Shown here: positions 1 through 10,464 of the stretch, piece by piece
Layout: each line of letters starts with the position of its first letter
Position numbering within the stretch: the first letter of the stretch is position 1
Assembly: GCA_005223375.1 (NCBI GenBank)
Contig: RXOD01004533.1
Span: forward strand, 1-20,949
Direction of reading: 5' to 3'
DNA from: Amoebophrya sp. AT5.2
Taxonomy: Eukaryota; Sar; Dinophyceae; Syndiniales; Amoebophryaceae
Length of the DNA stretch: 20,949 nt
Position numbers and translations under genes: made by a program
The notes under the pieces: generated by a model
What the model was told of the DNA's origin: nothing
Seen by the model: the letters and a program-made list of their open reading frames with translations, nothing else
Databases searched by the model: none

Positions 1-295
1 TCCAGCTTGAGCAGCTTCCAGCTCGAGCTCAACGTCAACACTCTAGCGTTTTATATTGTACCGTACAACGTGCGTTGCATCTTGCGCGATGGTTTCGGTT
101 CCCTACCCGCCTATATCGAGGGTGACGCTCCCTGCCCACGGAGGTGTAGTATCTCGCCGACTGTGTGCTGATCCATCGTGATCATCTTCATCTGACTGTC
201 ACCGTGCTGCTAGCATACCATGCATCATCTCCACAATCGATGAATTGTAGATAGAAGTAGAGACGCCCACGTCAAAGAAACGTTCTTGTTCTAGG
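1..295. other. Window edge, no gene recognised
   Basis: This stretch lies downstream (minus-strand sense) of the stop codon of the two-exon orphan gene, so it would hold that gene's 3' UTR and whatever follows. A minus-strand open frame running through about 199-420 is out of frame with the better-supported exon at 296-529 and looks like its shadow. I see no RNA gene or repeat here. Confidence 0.4.
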
Positions 296-1611
296 TCATC
301 GGAAGATAGCGTCTTGGCCCTCAGCTGGAAAGTGCTTGTTCCAGCTGTGGACCACTTCGTCGACAAACGGGAAACCGATGTTGCGCGGCATGTACATCCA
401 ATCGTCTTCTCCGATTTCACTGTGGAAGGACCAGATCAACTTCCAGATTCTTGGGGAAATGTTTACTCCTTTGCTCGCCGCGATTGCTAGAAACCAGCCG
501 ACCGTGCTCCGAATTGCCCGGAAAACCGTCTGAGATCGTGTTTTTTTTCGGATTTTTATTCAGCGAGTGCCAGCACGAGGAAGTGGCACATCTTCAAGTT
601 CTAAGTGGTACCCCGTACTCACTGTCTCCTGAGTGGTGGCGTTCCTTCGGCACAAGCACAAGCAAAAACCCGAAGGCAAAAACAAGCAATCGCATTTATC
701 ACAAGAACAAGATGAATGCTTAAGTTATAGTTGGGTACGGTAATCTTCATCCCTGTGTTCGCCACAAAGTTCATGATTCCCCCCATTCTCCCGCCACCCC
801 CGCCGCCGCCCTGGGCGGGCTGCTGCGCCATCCTCTTCTCACTGCTTCTCAACTGGGCGTCGTTCGTACTGGTGTTCTGGAACTCACCCCCTCCAGCTGC
901 CGCCTCCATTTCCACGAGCGACTGCTCCAGGTCCTCGATATCTTCCAGATACATCTCGTCGCCTTCGTCAATGGTATCCTCCTCAGATGATCCTGCATTC
1001 AGCGTCTCTAGATCCCCGCCAGCGCCGAAGGCGGTGGCAACCGAGGCAGATGGTTCATCCCCTCCTCCGACGTCGACGAAGGACGTTGCGCGCGGGCTGG
1101 CGGGGGTCCTGCTTGGAACGCGCGTCGTGGGACCTCCCGAGCTCGACGTCGCGATTCCCGGGGTGATCGAGACCTGCCTCGTTCTGGAGGCACCAGCGAC
1201 GGCCCTGGGAGAACGTGCCCTGGGGTCGCGATCATGAGCCTCTGGGGCCGTCGCTGCGAACATTCGCGGGTTTGCGTAGTAGAGTTCGACATCCGGGTGC
1301 TCGTACGGCCGCGGGAGACGGCCGGCGCCCTTGATCAGATGCGTGTTGGCGAGGACGGCGAAGAAGACCGCGCGTCGGCTCGTGGCGGCGCGAGAGACTT
1401 TGTAGTGTTGGTGCGCGGCCCGTGGAGATGCTCGGACGCGGGGCTGCCGGTTCTTCCGGCTCTGAGTTCTTGGAACGCGTCCCCGCGGCGCCCTTCGGAC
1501 CGTGTAGTCCTCGCGAGGAAGCAAGGGAAGGGACTCGAGGAGGTCCAACTCCCACTGGCTCAGTGCCTCTGTCTCCGGCGCACCGTCGCAGGACATTCTT
1601 GCACTTGCCAT
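296..1611 (-). CDS. Unrecognised host protein, two exons, about 368 aa
   Basis: Exon 1 is 1611-739 (ATG at 1611) and exon 2 is 529-296 (TGA at 298-296). The proposed intron, 530-738, has a GT at 738-737 and a CTCAG acceptor at 531-530. Both sides are phase 0 and the spliced length is a whole number of codons. The first part is Arg/Ser/Pro-rich and low complexity. It is followed by an acidic stretch (SSEEDTIDEGDE, then LEDIEDLEQ) and a run of seven glycines. The C-terminal exon has a different character: a hydrophobic segment (GWFLAIAASKGV) and then an aromatic-rich tail (WKLIWSFHSEIGEDDWMYM). That could be a single membrane-associated helix. I do not recognise the family. Exon 2 is supported by its composition and by phase only. 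A longer antisense-looking frame on the plus strand (731-1237) is Ser/Pro/Ala-rich and looks like a shadow. Confidence 0.5.
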
Positions 1612-2034
1612 CGCCGGAGCCGCAGCGAGCCGCAGCCGGTCGCGGAGAAGGTGGTACTATTACTAACCTAAGAAAATCACCTCTATTGAAATTGATCTTA
1701 AGCCCCGCGCAGTGATGCCATGCGCATGCGCGCGCTCGCGATCATGGATGCCTGGCGAAGTCCCTCTGCCGTATCATCTGGCATACTCGGCACGAAGGAA
1801 TCACTCTCACGACCGCGCCCACTCCTTATTTATCTCGTGCCATCGCTCGTAGCGGTGTCCTCTGTCGCTTTTTCGCTTACACTAGTATATGTATAACTCG
1901 AACACCTACGTGGACCCTGCAAGCTGAACGGCATGAATGAGTCGATCAAAATCGATTGGAAATCCTGCTGCTCATGGATGCAATTGCAGCTCCTTTGAAA
2001 TCGGAAAGACCTTTACTATCGGGAAGATCGTTCT
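1612..2034. other. Intergenic, presumed promoter/5' UTR of the orphan gene
   Basis: These 423 bp separate the RNase H2 subunit C stop from the orphan ATG on the same strand, so they hold a 3' end and a 5' end. Short plus-strand frames starting near 1937-1956 run antisense into the RNase H2 gene and have no recognisable product. No specific promoter element can be named. Confidence 0.35.
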
Positions 2035-2514
2035 TCAAACTGGTCCGTGGAGAGCCGGCGCCACCGTGGACAGAAAGTGCATCACTTGCGGCACTTCGTC
2101 GGCCTCCGACAACCCCCGCCCGGCGTTCCAGACGGTGATGCCATCGAATCGACCGCTCACGCTGTCGTCGCGGATGACCAACCCTTCCATCCCAGTCCCA
2201 ATACCCCCTCCATGAAGACCACTAAGGGCCACCTTCTCCCCCCTGAGGTCGCGTCCGCGAAAGCTGGCGACAAGCAGATTCTTGGTGTCGGCGGAGGACT
2301 TAGCGGTATCTGTGGCTGCAGCTGCAGCTGCAGCTGTAGCTCCGCCGCCGCCCAAGCTGGTCGAAACAGGCGCGAAGTACTCGCGCACGGGGCATGCCCC
2401 ATCGTAGCGGATGCGGAAGGGAAGACTGTGCACTTCCAGGGGAGGTTCCAAAGCTGTTGTCGTCGCGATCCCCGCAATCTGCCGCGCCTCGCTGCTGCCC
2501 GAAGCCGGTGCCAT
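2035..2514 (-). CDS. RNASEH2C: Ribonuclease H2 subunit C-like protein, 159 aa
   Basis: This looks like the small non-catalytic subunit of eukaryotic RNase H2. In that family subunit C pairs with subunit B and scaffolds the catalytic A subunit, which removes RNA-DNA hybrids and single ribonucleotides in the nucleus. Three features match the family: the early block HSLPFRIRYDGACPVREYF, the diagnostic VASFRGRDLRGEKVAL near the middle, and the C-terminal block FDGITVWNAGRG followed by a short helix. Between the first two blocks there is an Ala-rich insert encoded by a GCTGCA-type repeat. At 159 aa it is close to the human subunit (about 164 aa). The single open exon starts at the ATG at 2514 and ends with TGA. 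A GT overlaps the last codons, but the protein already ends where homologues end, so I keep this stop. It lies 767 bp downstream of the kinase gene on the same strand. Confidence 0.85.
   Translation of the reverse strand: MAPASGSSEARQIAGIATTTALEPPLEVHSLPFRIRYDGACPVREYFAPVSTSLGGGGATAAAAAAATDTAKSSADTKNLLVASFRGRDLRGEKVALSGLHGGGIGTGMEGLVIRDDSVSGRFDGITVWNAGRGLSEADEVPQVMHFLSTVAPALHGPV
2315..2340. repeat. GCTGCA-type hexanucleotide repeat in RNase H2C
   Basis: An imperfect tandem array of GCTGCA units encodes an alanine run in the loop between the two N-terminal blocks of RNase H2 subunit C. It stays in frame, so length changes would be tolerated. Confidence 0.7.
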
Positions 2515-3281
2515 GATCCTATAGCTAGATAATTTGACTTTCCCCGGCCGTGTACGCGCGGTACTAGAATACTATAAAACCCTAGGTAGTTGGGAGCAGG
2601 AGCACTAATTTAGAAAGTACTTATAAGCAGGTCGATGCTGGCGGGCGAGCGGCTTGCTTCGGGTTGATCTTCGCACGACCACCAAAATATAACATAAATA
2701 CTACCTGTACCAGCAGTGGATGTAGGAGCACGAGCAGGGACCTAATACTATCTAAACTAACACGGACCCATGTACGTTCCACGAGAGTGAGCTTTATCGT
2801 GGAGAATTCGACGCAAGAAGACGCATCATCTGTCATCATGACAATCATTTTGATTGCCCGCGCTTGCGCCCGGCCTCCATTCCATAGCATTGACAGTAGC
2901 ATTGGCAGAAGGAGGCGAGAACATCGATTTCCACTGGCCATTTCGTCGGCACGTACAACGGGCTTCAACATGCTTTATTGCCTCGATAGCGAGGTCGTGG
3001 GACCACGACATCGATCAGATCGACGCTCAGAAAAGTAGTCGCCGCTTGTCGCATAGGCATAGGCTTAGGAAAGGAGAGGGACAGTTAGTAGTTAGAAAGC
3101 ACCCAAGGGGGCTGCTTGGCTTTTCGTCCAAACCGGTTTTTCTTCGTCCATCACTGGGACTTGTCGTAGCGGAGAAGAAGGAAACCGACCGACCGCTGCG
3201 TAATCAGAAAAGGCCCGGTCCTGGATTGCAGAGGACACAGGTGCCCCTGTTGCTACTCACTACCCTTTCTCTCATGCAGCG
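2515..3281. other. Intergenic, kinase 3' UTR and RNase H2C upstream region
   Basis: This gap of about 770 bp lies between the kinase stop (3282-3284) and the RNase H2C ATG (2514). Several frames of 60-200 codons cross it on both strands (for example plus 2664-3038 and plus 2854-3471), but none has a recognisable domain. The longest runs antisense into the last kinase exon. I see no RNA gene or repeat. Confidence 0.4.
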
Positions 3282-5088
3282 TTACTTCCCGAGGAAATCC
3301 TTTTTGAAGTTTTCTTCTAGGCAAAGCTTAAAGAAGGGGTGTTCCACCGCGTCTTCTGGCTTTATTCTCTTCTCAGGGTCCAGGTGCAGGCACTTTTTGA
3401 TGAGATCCGCGAACGCCGCAATCTGCTCCGTGCTCGCTGGAGTTCGCGTCCCGCTGCGATCGCTCGATTAGAGGCGTGAGAAACCCATTTTCGGCGGCAT
3501 TTCTGGCGTGTTTCTACTTACTTTAGCTTCTGTCGCGACAATAAGAAAGGGCAGACAGAACATCACAAGAGGAAATACGAGACAACACAGAACGTTCTTG
3601 GCGCGTCCTGCCTGTCGTTTTGCAGTGCTTGCTTCACTTCATCCCTAGCAGCTCTAGTCGGGCCATCGAATGACACAAAATACGAGACCAAATACGAGAC
3701 AACACAGGCCACCCCGTGGGCATCGATCATGCGAGACCAAATACCCGAGGCCCTACAAGGGCCCCACAACTCGCACAGGAAATAGTCCAGGAAAATAGGT
3801 TTTTCCTCTCGCCTTAAGTCGAGAACTGGAGGTTTTTAAAGTCCGTCGCCTCCAGCTTCCTGCCGTGTAGGTTCCGCGTCGGGATGATCGTCTTCGACAC
3901 CTTTGCTCCCCCAGCTCCCGGCTTGCTCCCCTCCGCGGGCGGCACTTCGTCCACGTCCGCGAGCAGGAAGTCTCCCGTGGTCCGGTCGAAGTGCTCCGCG
4001 ACGTACTTGCCTTTGCCGTCCGTGGCCATGTGGCGCGGCATGCCGCCGCGCACCTCCATCATCTTCTGGATCATCAGGTTGTCGTTCTGCCCCGTGAACA
4101 GGATCTTCCCCGTGGCCAGTTCGTACAAAGTGCACCCGCAGCTCCACACGTCGATCTGCGTGTCGTAGGGGAGCCCCAGAAACACCTCGGGCGCGCGGTA
4201 GTACCGCGGCTGGATGTTGCGGTCGCGCAAAATCTCCCGGGTGGACATGGAAGTACCAAAATCGCAGATCTTCGCTTTCTGCTTGTCCTCGGTCAGCAGC
4301 ACGTTGTCCGGCTTCAGGTCCGCATGGATCACCTCCAGACGCCGCAAGCAGCGAAGACCAAACAAAATCTGGATGCCCCACCTGCGGTTGGTTCATCGTT
4401 GCTAGGTAAAAATAAAACCGGTGATATCACGGGTGCGGGTCGTCTTATTTGCAGTGATTACTAACGTTCATCTTGATGCAGATTGGCACTAATTTTACCA
4501 ATTTGGATTCCGGTATGCTGTCGTACTCGTATCAGTATCATCTGTGCACTCTACTACTACATTTTCAAGATCAAGGGCAGCAAAAATAATAGTGCTAGTT
4601 CATGAATTTGAATACAGTGCGACAGTCGCGAGCGGGAATCCGTTTTTCTGTCGGTAGTAGTCTGCTGCGACGCGCAGGTCGAACTTCATGAGCTCGAAGA
4701 CCATGGTTTTGTGCTGGTGGTGTTCGAAGTGCGCGTTGTTGTAGAGGTACATGAGGTACTGGCTTCCGAACGCGTCCACCTTAGGTCCCTCGCGCGCCAT
4801 GCGCACGTACATCTCGATTTCTTTGTTTGCGACGGTGGTCATCATTGGTAGTCTTCGGATGATTTTCACCGCCACGTACGGGCCGCCCCGACGCCCCTTT
4901 ATCCGGCACTTGAACACCGAGCTGTACACCCCCACCCCCAGCTTGGAGATGCAGACGAACCGCTCCCGCTCGTCCCCCAACTCCTCCCCCTCCGCGCACT
5001 GGTAGTAGTCCTTCGCGTCCCGGTTCCCGCCCTGCTGGTTCGCGCTCTCCTTGTGGTCGTCGCGCTCCTGCTCGAACTTCTGCTTCAT
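3282..5088 (-). CDS. PRPF4B: PRP4 (PRPF4B)-type spliceosomal protein kinase, three exons, 399 aa
   Basis: This is a Ser/Thr kinase of the PRP4 branch of the CMGC/DYRK-related kinases. In that family it acts in the nucleus on tri-snRNP proteins during assembly of the active spliceosome. Exons are 5088-4616, 4381-3827 and 3453-3282; both introns are GT-AG (234 and 373 bp), phases agree, and the total is exactly 400 codons with the stop. In order: a PRP4-like lead-in (DAKDYYQ), a glycine loop (LGVGVYSSVF, about residues 50-59), catalytic Lys75 in VAVKI, a helix-C Glu near 90, HADLKPDN with catalytic Asp179, DFG at 198-200, YRAPE, DVWSCGCTLYEL, and a C-terminal subdomain XI (LIKKCLHLDPEKRI). All key residues are present, so it looks functional. 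The Arg/Ser-rich N-terminal extension of animal PRPF4B is absent. The ATG is directly preceded by CCAG, so either this is the true start or an upstream exon was separated off. A retroelement repeat begins only 7 bp upstream of the ATG. Confidence 0.87.
3573..3707. repeat. 18-bp direct repeat in kinase intron 2
   Basis: The 18-mer AAATACGAGACAACACAG occurs exactly at 3573-3590 and 3690-3707. A partial unit (AAATACGAGACCA) abuts the second copy and another related piece lies near 3732-3747. The copies sit in the 373-bp second intron of the kinase. This looks like decayed minisatellite duplication. Confidence 0.7.
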
Positions 5089-5094
5089 CTGGAT

Positions 5095-5306
5095 AAATAT
5101 TACAGTCCCGATCAGTCTCCAGTTAGCTTAGTATGTTCTTTGTCAATATGACCGATACTTCACCGAGACCGAGTGGTCGCGGCAACGCGAGCCAGTGTCG
5201 ACACCACGGAAACAGAAGAGGCAAACCGAGGTGCACTGGCAGGTAACGCTGACAGATCACGAAGACGCATCTGACGTTTCCTTCAACCGACTAAGAAGTG
5301 TTCCCC
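5095..5306 (-). repeat. Repeat core X, copy 1 (next to the kinase)
   Basis: This 212-bp block is identical to 5586-5797 and 20738-20949. It begins six bases before the CCAG|ATG of the kinase and ends at the shared GTTCCCC, after which the copies diverge. In element sense it is the most 3' repeat and could be the terminal B2 segment of a split-direct-repeat layout. Confidence 0.92.
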
Positions 5307-5453
5307 CAAGAAAAGCAGAAGGAGGATAGTAGGTCGAGGCTCGACAGAGGCGGCTTGTGAAGCTCGGTGAGTGACGGGCAGAGAGCAAAGAACTTCGAAG
5401 GGAGGGTTGAAAAGAGAAGTAGAAAGAGGTAAGAAAGGGAGAGGCAGGGTGGG
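5307..5453 (-). other. Unique 147-bp spacer M between repeat copies
   Basis: This purine-rich stretch (plus strand) lies between X copy 1 and the left YX repeat and has no second copy in the window. In element sense it is pyrimidine-rich. It has no convincing coding content; a short plus-strand frame (5371-5622) that crosses it runs into the repeat. It may be the part of the terminal region that is absent from the opposite end. Confidence 0.6.
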
Positions 5454-5797
5454 TGCAAAAAAGAAAGCAGTTAAGTCAGTAGTCCCAAGCCCGAACTCAG
5501 ATACAAGAGAGACACGAGACGAGAGTGGTGTATTGGTGTGGGAAGCGCCTGGAGATGTCCGGGACTTCGATATTTATCTTCTCAAAAATATTACAGTCCC
5601 GATCAGTCTCCAGTTAGCTTAGTATGTTCTTTGTCAATATGACCGATACTTCACCGAGACCGAGTGGTCGCGGCAACGCGAGCCAGTGTCGACACCACGG
5701 AAACAGAAGAGGCAAACCGAGGTGCACTGGCAGGTAACGCTGACAGATCACGAAGACGCATCTGACGTTTCCTTCAACCGACTAAGAAGTGTTCCCC
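5454..5797 (-). repeat. Left long direct repeat (Y 5454-5585, X 5586-5797)
   Basis: These 344 bp match 20606-20949 with one substitution. In element sense X comes first and Y second. Y ends in sense with a long pyrimidine run. Here that run is followed by GCAC instead of the GCAG of the right copy, so the splice acceptor seen on the right is missing. Confidence 0.95.
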
Positions 5798-6433
5798 AAT
5801 CGGATGCGAACATTTCTAGTGTCTAAGCCGTTCTTGCGCGGTGGCACGAGGAATGGTTGTTCACTTCGCCAGTCGGGTACCAACGTGCCGTGAGAGGTTA
5901 AACGGTGCTGTCAGAGATTGCCGGTTAAGCGAGCGTGGAGAGTTGGTCAAAGAACTGAGCATACGATGAGTAAATGAGTTGTAGGCTGTTTTCTAGTATA
6001 AGCCTGGACAAGGTAGTGTCGTAACTTCGATTGAGAATCCGAGCACTATGAATATGGCTTCGCAGCAATCGATTGGTGGCTCCTTCCAACAAATTGTGAG
6101 GAGGGGGCCCAAGAATAATGCCACAACAGCAATGGTGACGAGTACGAAGCTCATCGCTTCGTTTTCGGTAGAGGCTGGGAGGTGTTGCTATGGATATGAA
6201 ATATTCGAGAGTAGTGCGCAGCAGAGACAGGGAGACATGGCACTACGTAGTACGGTCGGCAGGGACACCAGGTTCGTATATTTTTGAGAACTTAAGGGTG
6301 TACTACGCGACGCGCAATGTTTCCTTATCATATTAGCTGCTTAGTTTGACGAGAACAGTTTGTGATCTGAAAGACATGAAGGCTTGAGGACTGTGAGCTT
6401 TGAAGTGAGATCTCGGCGTGACTGGGAAAGATT
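5798..6433 (-). other. 3' noncoding region of the element
   Basis: These 636 bp lie between the Pol stop and the downstream repeat. The only frame of note is a 79-codon plus-strand one (6048-6287), antisense to every other gene and without recognisable features. The region probably holds the 3' UTR and cis signals of the element. Confidence 0.5.
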
Positions 6434-9400
6434 CTAGTTTTGGATCGCCTTCTTTGTGGGTTTCTTGGTGGGTTTCTTTCCTGGCACCCATGTGATGAAG
6501 TTCGTGAACAGAGCTCGCACGAGTGGGTGCACCATGAATGTAGTTTTTGACCACGTTGACAGGGCGTCTTCGGAGTAGACGCTCGTCCACATTTTGGAGG
6601 TGCGAGACCACCCCATCCACGCGCTGACTTGTTGCGCGAAGTTGACGAACTGCGGACTGATCTTTCCGCTCTGCAGCTTCGGGGTGATGTCGAGGCCTAC
6701 GGCGTGTAGGCGCAGACAGATAGCGAGCGCTCTTCGTGGTCCGTACAGGGTCGCGTTGAGCGTGCTCGTGATGACCCTCGTGTCATCATCTGTGATCGGC
6801 AGGAAGCTGGGGTCGTATGTTGCTTTCGGTGCCTTGGCGACAAACATTTCGCCGGGCGTCGGGTTGATCTTGATAACGGGCACCCTGATTTGGACGAAGT
6901 CTGATCCGAACTGCGACGTGATTAGTTCTGTTCGCAGCGCTTTGAGCGATCGGGGTCCTAGTCCTGTCGCCTGCCAGAATTCGAAGATGCGCTGGTGGCG
7001 GTACGAGAGCTTATCGAATCTCGTGAGGTCGGGCGGGTGGGCGCCTTCGGAGCTCCATTCTGGCGACAGCTTCTTCAGTCGGTTCATGGTCTGACTCATG
7101 AGGGCGTGCGCCATGCAGTTTCCCCTCTCGAGAGCGTTGAGCGAACGCAGTCGCTGGCCCACTCGTGACACGTAGTGCTGTGGGTTTGTCGATGAAGAAA
7201 AAATTTGCGTTGCGGAGAAGCAGTTGTTATTTTCTGGCTTCTTATTCGTGAATCAGGGGGAGAGTGCCTGGGGGTTCTTGTAGTCACAGTCGATGAGGTA
7301 CACCCCAAACTCCTGGAGTTCGCTCCAGGTCACGTTTGGATGCTTCTCTCTGAGCCATCTGGCTTGCTCTCTTGTCTTGTACTTGTCTGGCTCAAAGTAG
7401 GCCTCTGGGTAGAAGCGTTTGCAGTAGTGCATCCACAACCTCCACATGGAGTTGCGGGATGCGATTCCCCCGCTTCGGATGAAAAAATCCTCGTCTGGCC
7501 ATATGGCTAGCACAGACTCGTCCTTGAGCGGCCACGCTCTGGCTCTACGGCGTGGCACGATGGGTATGCACCTTTCGCGCTTGGTGGGTGCCAGGGGCCC
7601 GAAGTGCTCGATCTTCGTACTCATGTCTCCATAGTAGTTGTTGACTTTCGCTAGCCGTTTCTGCTCGGCCGTGGGTCTGGTAGAGATTTTTAGCCCATGC
7701 CGCTTGGCGACGCTCGTGATCTGTTACATGGGTGTAGGGGGCGAGATACAGCAACATCGAGGTGATTAGGATTGGGTTACATTCTTCAAGCAGCGTTTTT
7801 TTCCAGTAGGGGGGGAACGCGCTCAACCTTGGCTTTCTACGGCCATTTCTACATCGTCGGCAAGGGGTTCCTCGCCTTCCTCTTCTAGCTCTTCTCCTTC
7901 GTGGAGCAGGAGTTTCATTTCAACGATGGCTAACATCATTTCGTCTGCTAGCTTGAACAGGTGGTCGAGGAGCTTGTGCCTAGGGATCTCGAAGACCGTA
8001 CCGTGCTCGTCGATAAGTGTCGCGAGCATGTCTACTCTAGTGCATGCGTCCGCAGGGTTTGCGTTAGTCGCGACGTAAGCGAGGAAAGGGTAGTTTCCTG
8101 GGAGCTCCTCGGCGAAAAAACGATTAACAGTAAAAATGGCGGAAGAGGTAACTGGTGACTTACACATTCCTTGTGTGATTCCGAAGACCGCGGCGGCATT
8201 GTCGACGTGAATTATGCTATGATCCTCCTGGAGCTGTTCCGAAAAAAGTCTCTGCATGAGGGAAACTGCAATTACTTCGTATGTGAAAATGCTTTGGTTG
8301 CGCATGACTTCGGGTAGTTCACATTGTTCGATGTATAGTGTGCACCCCTTGCTATTCATGTTGTGATCGTATATGATTCCGCCCATGGACACGGTGGTCC
8401 CGGCGGCCGCCGCGTCCGTGAAGACGTGCGCCCTTCCTTTTAATGCTTCGCTCAACGAGATGCATAGGGGTTTTTCATGACGGATTGCCCCCACTACTCT
8501 ACGGATTACGAAGATGAGTCCCTGACGGATGTTGTTGGACTTCATCTTTGTGACGAATGTACGCAGCGACGTTGTGGCTTCGTATATGGCTTTCGTGATT
8601 GGCAGATGGCGGCGGTGTTTTCTTGAAAACATAGCGTGGATACACAGACCGTTAACCTTCTGTAGTGACTCCATGACTGTGCTGTCCTTGGTCGTGAAGT
8701 CTTTCGCGCCGTATTGTTCTAACAAGCTGCAGGCCTCACCGGCTTCTTTCGTGATTTGCTTTATTTTCTTCTTAGGCAGTGAGAAGCAGCACTCGGATTC
8801 GGTGGGTGCGATGTCTATGTCAAGGCATTCGACTTGCTCCCCGTGGCTGCAAGTTTCTGTTTTCTCTGGTGCAACCGCTAGACCGAGCAGTGCACACAGC
8901 CTTCTAATTGTATCTGCGTATAACTTAATGCATTGGGGGTTTCCCAGGAAAGTCAAGTCGTCGACGTATACAAAAACGGGGATTTTGGAAAGTTTATTAA
9001 TTATGTGATTTATGGGCTCAGATATTCCTGCACAGAATCCGCACACTGAATGGATATTGCCAAAGGTCATTACATTGAAGAAGCCAAATCTTACACGTTT
9101 GCTCTGGGGATCCCAGATCTGAAACTGGTTATTCCTAGGGTTGTCCACTCCACATTGCATATATGCACGAAATAAGTCTATCTTGCCGATCGCGGGTACG
9201 AAGCCTCCGTTGGTTTTACAAGGTTGCGGTAGTGGGAGCCTCTTGATATCGGCCCATGACATCTTTCCGTCAGCTTTCGCCTTTCGGCCTTCTTCTACAG
9301 ATGCGACTATGTCGGCCTTGGACTGGGTAAAGCTATCTTCGTATGCAGGGTTTTGGCAGTACATAACTCCGTCAATTATACTGGGGATACCAGGTAACGC

Positions 9401-10464
9401 CAGGTGTTCGCTCGGAGGCGATAGTGTATCACTGCGGGCCTTTTCATTTGCAATCGGCCTGACCTTTGCAAAACTTCCGTCTTCCTGTAGTTTCTGGCCG
9501 ATAGAGAAGAATGGCGCGACGAACTTAGACAGGTCTAGTTCGTCTTCTGTTATTTCGGTAGCGAGTACGTCGTCCAGAAGTTCCTGCACGGCTTTAAAAC
9601 CTCTTTGGCAGACATCCTCGTCGGCCATCGCAGGTTCGCCTTCCATGAGGCGTATGCGCGGTGCGATCAGTTTTTCGAAGTCCCTTTCGCCTTGTTTTAG
9701 CCGAGCATGTCGCTGCGCTTCTGCTGCCGTCAGTGGTTTACCTGGCGGCGAAGAGAAAAAAGGAGAAAATGGAGATGCCGGCTCGGTTGAGTATATTCTT
9801 TGTGGTGGGTTGATAAGCATAGGCGTGCACCTTAAATACCGTCCCAGGCTCCGTAGACTGGGACTTCGCCCTCGACCGGAAAACCTTTGGTGAGAAAGCC
9901 TTCCAGGCCGTGCAGTTGTTCGCGTTTCTCTGCCGTCAGGTAGTCGGTCTGGTCTAGCAGCTGTTTCCAGAGGAAGGGATTGAGTTTTTGTGTGTTGAAC
10001 TCGGCATCGTGCCCGACGTACTGCTGGTTCACCTTTTGTATGTGCGGCAGCTTTGCTTTCTCGTGCTCTTCCATTTCGGCTTTCGCTTCCGGGAACTCTA
10101 GGAGTTCGTGTATTTGCTGGAAGATGGACTCGATGCGTGATTCTTCAGCACGCAGCCTTTCGCTTTTCTCGAGTTCGACGCTCTCGCGGAGATGGTCGAT
10201 AGCATCTTTTCTGACTTTGGTAGCAGGCGCGCCATGGTTAGGACTTAATTTCTCAGGTTTTTGACGGAGAGCGCGGTAGCCTTCTGTTGCTTTTTTCTTT
10301 TTGAGACTGTTGAAAAGATGTTTGCGCGCGCTAAACTTGTTGCTTCTATCCTTGCTGATCACTAGCAGAGACTCTGCTTGCTTGCGACGTTCGGGCGGCG
10401 ATACTCTCGGGCTCGCTCGTCGACTTTCGCTCAAGCCTCCTTTCTCGATGTTCGCTCGGTACAT
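6434..10464 (-). CDS. Pol polyprotein: basic N-terminal region, reverse transcriptase, RNase H, tyrosine recombinase (four exons)
   Basis: My model is exons 10464-9840, 9741-7841, 7720-7268 and 7177-6434; all phases close to give 1,240 aa. Intron 9742-9839 is GT-AG with a strong pyrimidine tract, intron 7721-7840 is GT-AG with a less certain donor, and intron 7178-7267 is best read as GC-AG. Exon 1 is basic and helical. Exon 2 carries the reverse transcriptase: motif A (KIDLFRAYMQ), the catalytic YVDD in VFVYVDDLTFLG, then an RNase H with Asp (VFTDAA), Glu (FTYEVIA), Asp (IIHVDNAAAV) and NPADACTR. Exons 3-4 carry the tyrosine recombinase: an Arg box (ATGLGPRSLKAL), a second Arg box with Tyr where His is usual (YGPRRALA), and GWSRTSKMWTSVY with the likely nucleophilic Tyr. 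It copies element RNA to DNA and would integrate a circular product. No methyltransferase or DDE integrase was seen. The N-terminus is uncertain: the frame stays open upstream to about 10,540. Confidence 0.8.

Noticed and set aside
731..1237. 168-codon plus-strand frame opposite the orphan gene
   Set aside because: Pro/Ser/Ala-rich shadow of the minus-strand Arg/Gly-rich codons; no domain, and the minus-strand frame has better composition and splice support.
2035..2514. Idea that the neighbouring RNase H2C gene belongs to the retroelement
   Set aside because: It lies beyond the kinase gene and outside the repeats, and is an ordinary nuclear housekeeping gene; adjacency is most simply coincidence.
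8040..8180. A GTAAGT inside the RNase H region, considered as an intron donor
   Set aside because: The reading frame through it aligns sensibly with the RNase H C-terminal part (up to NPADACTR), so splicing there is not needed.
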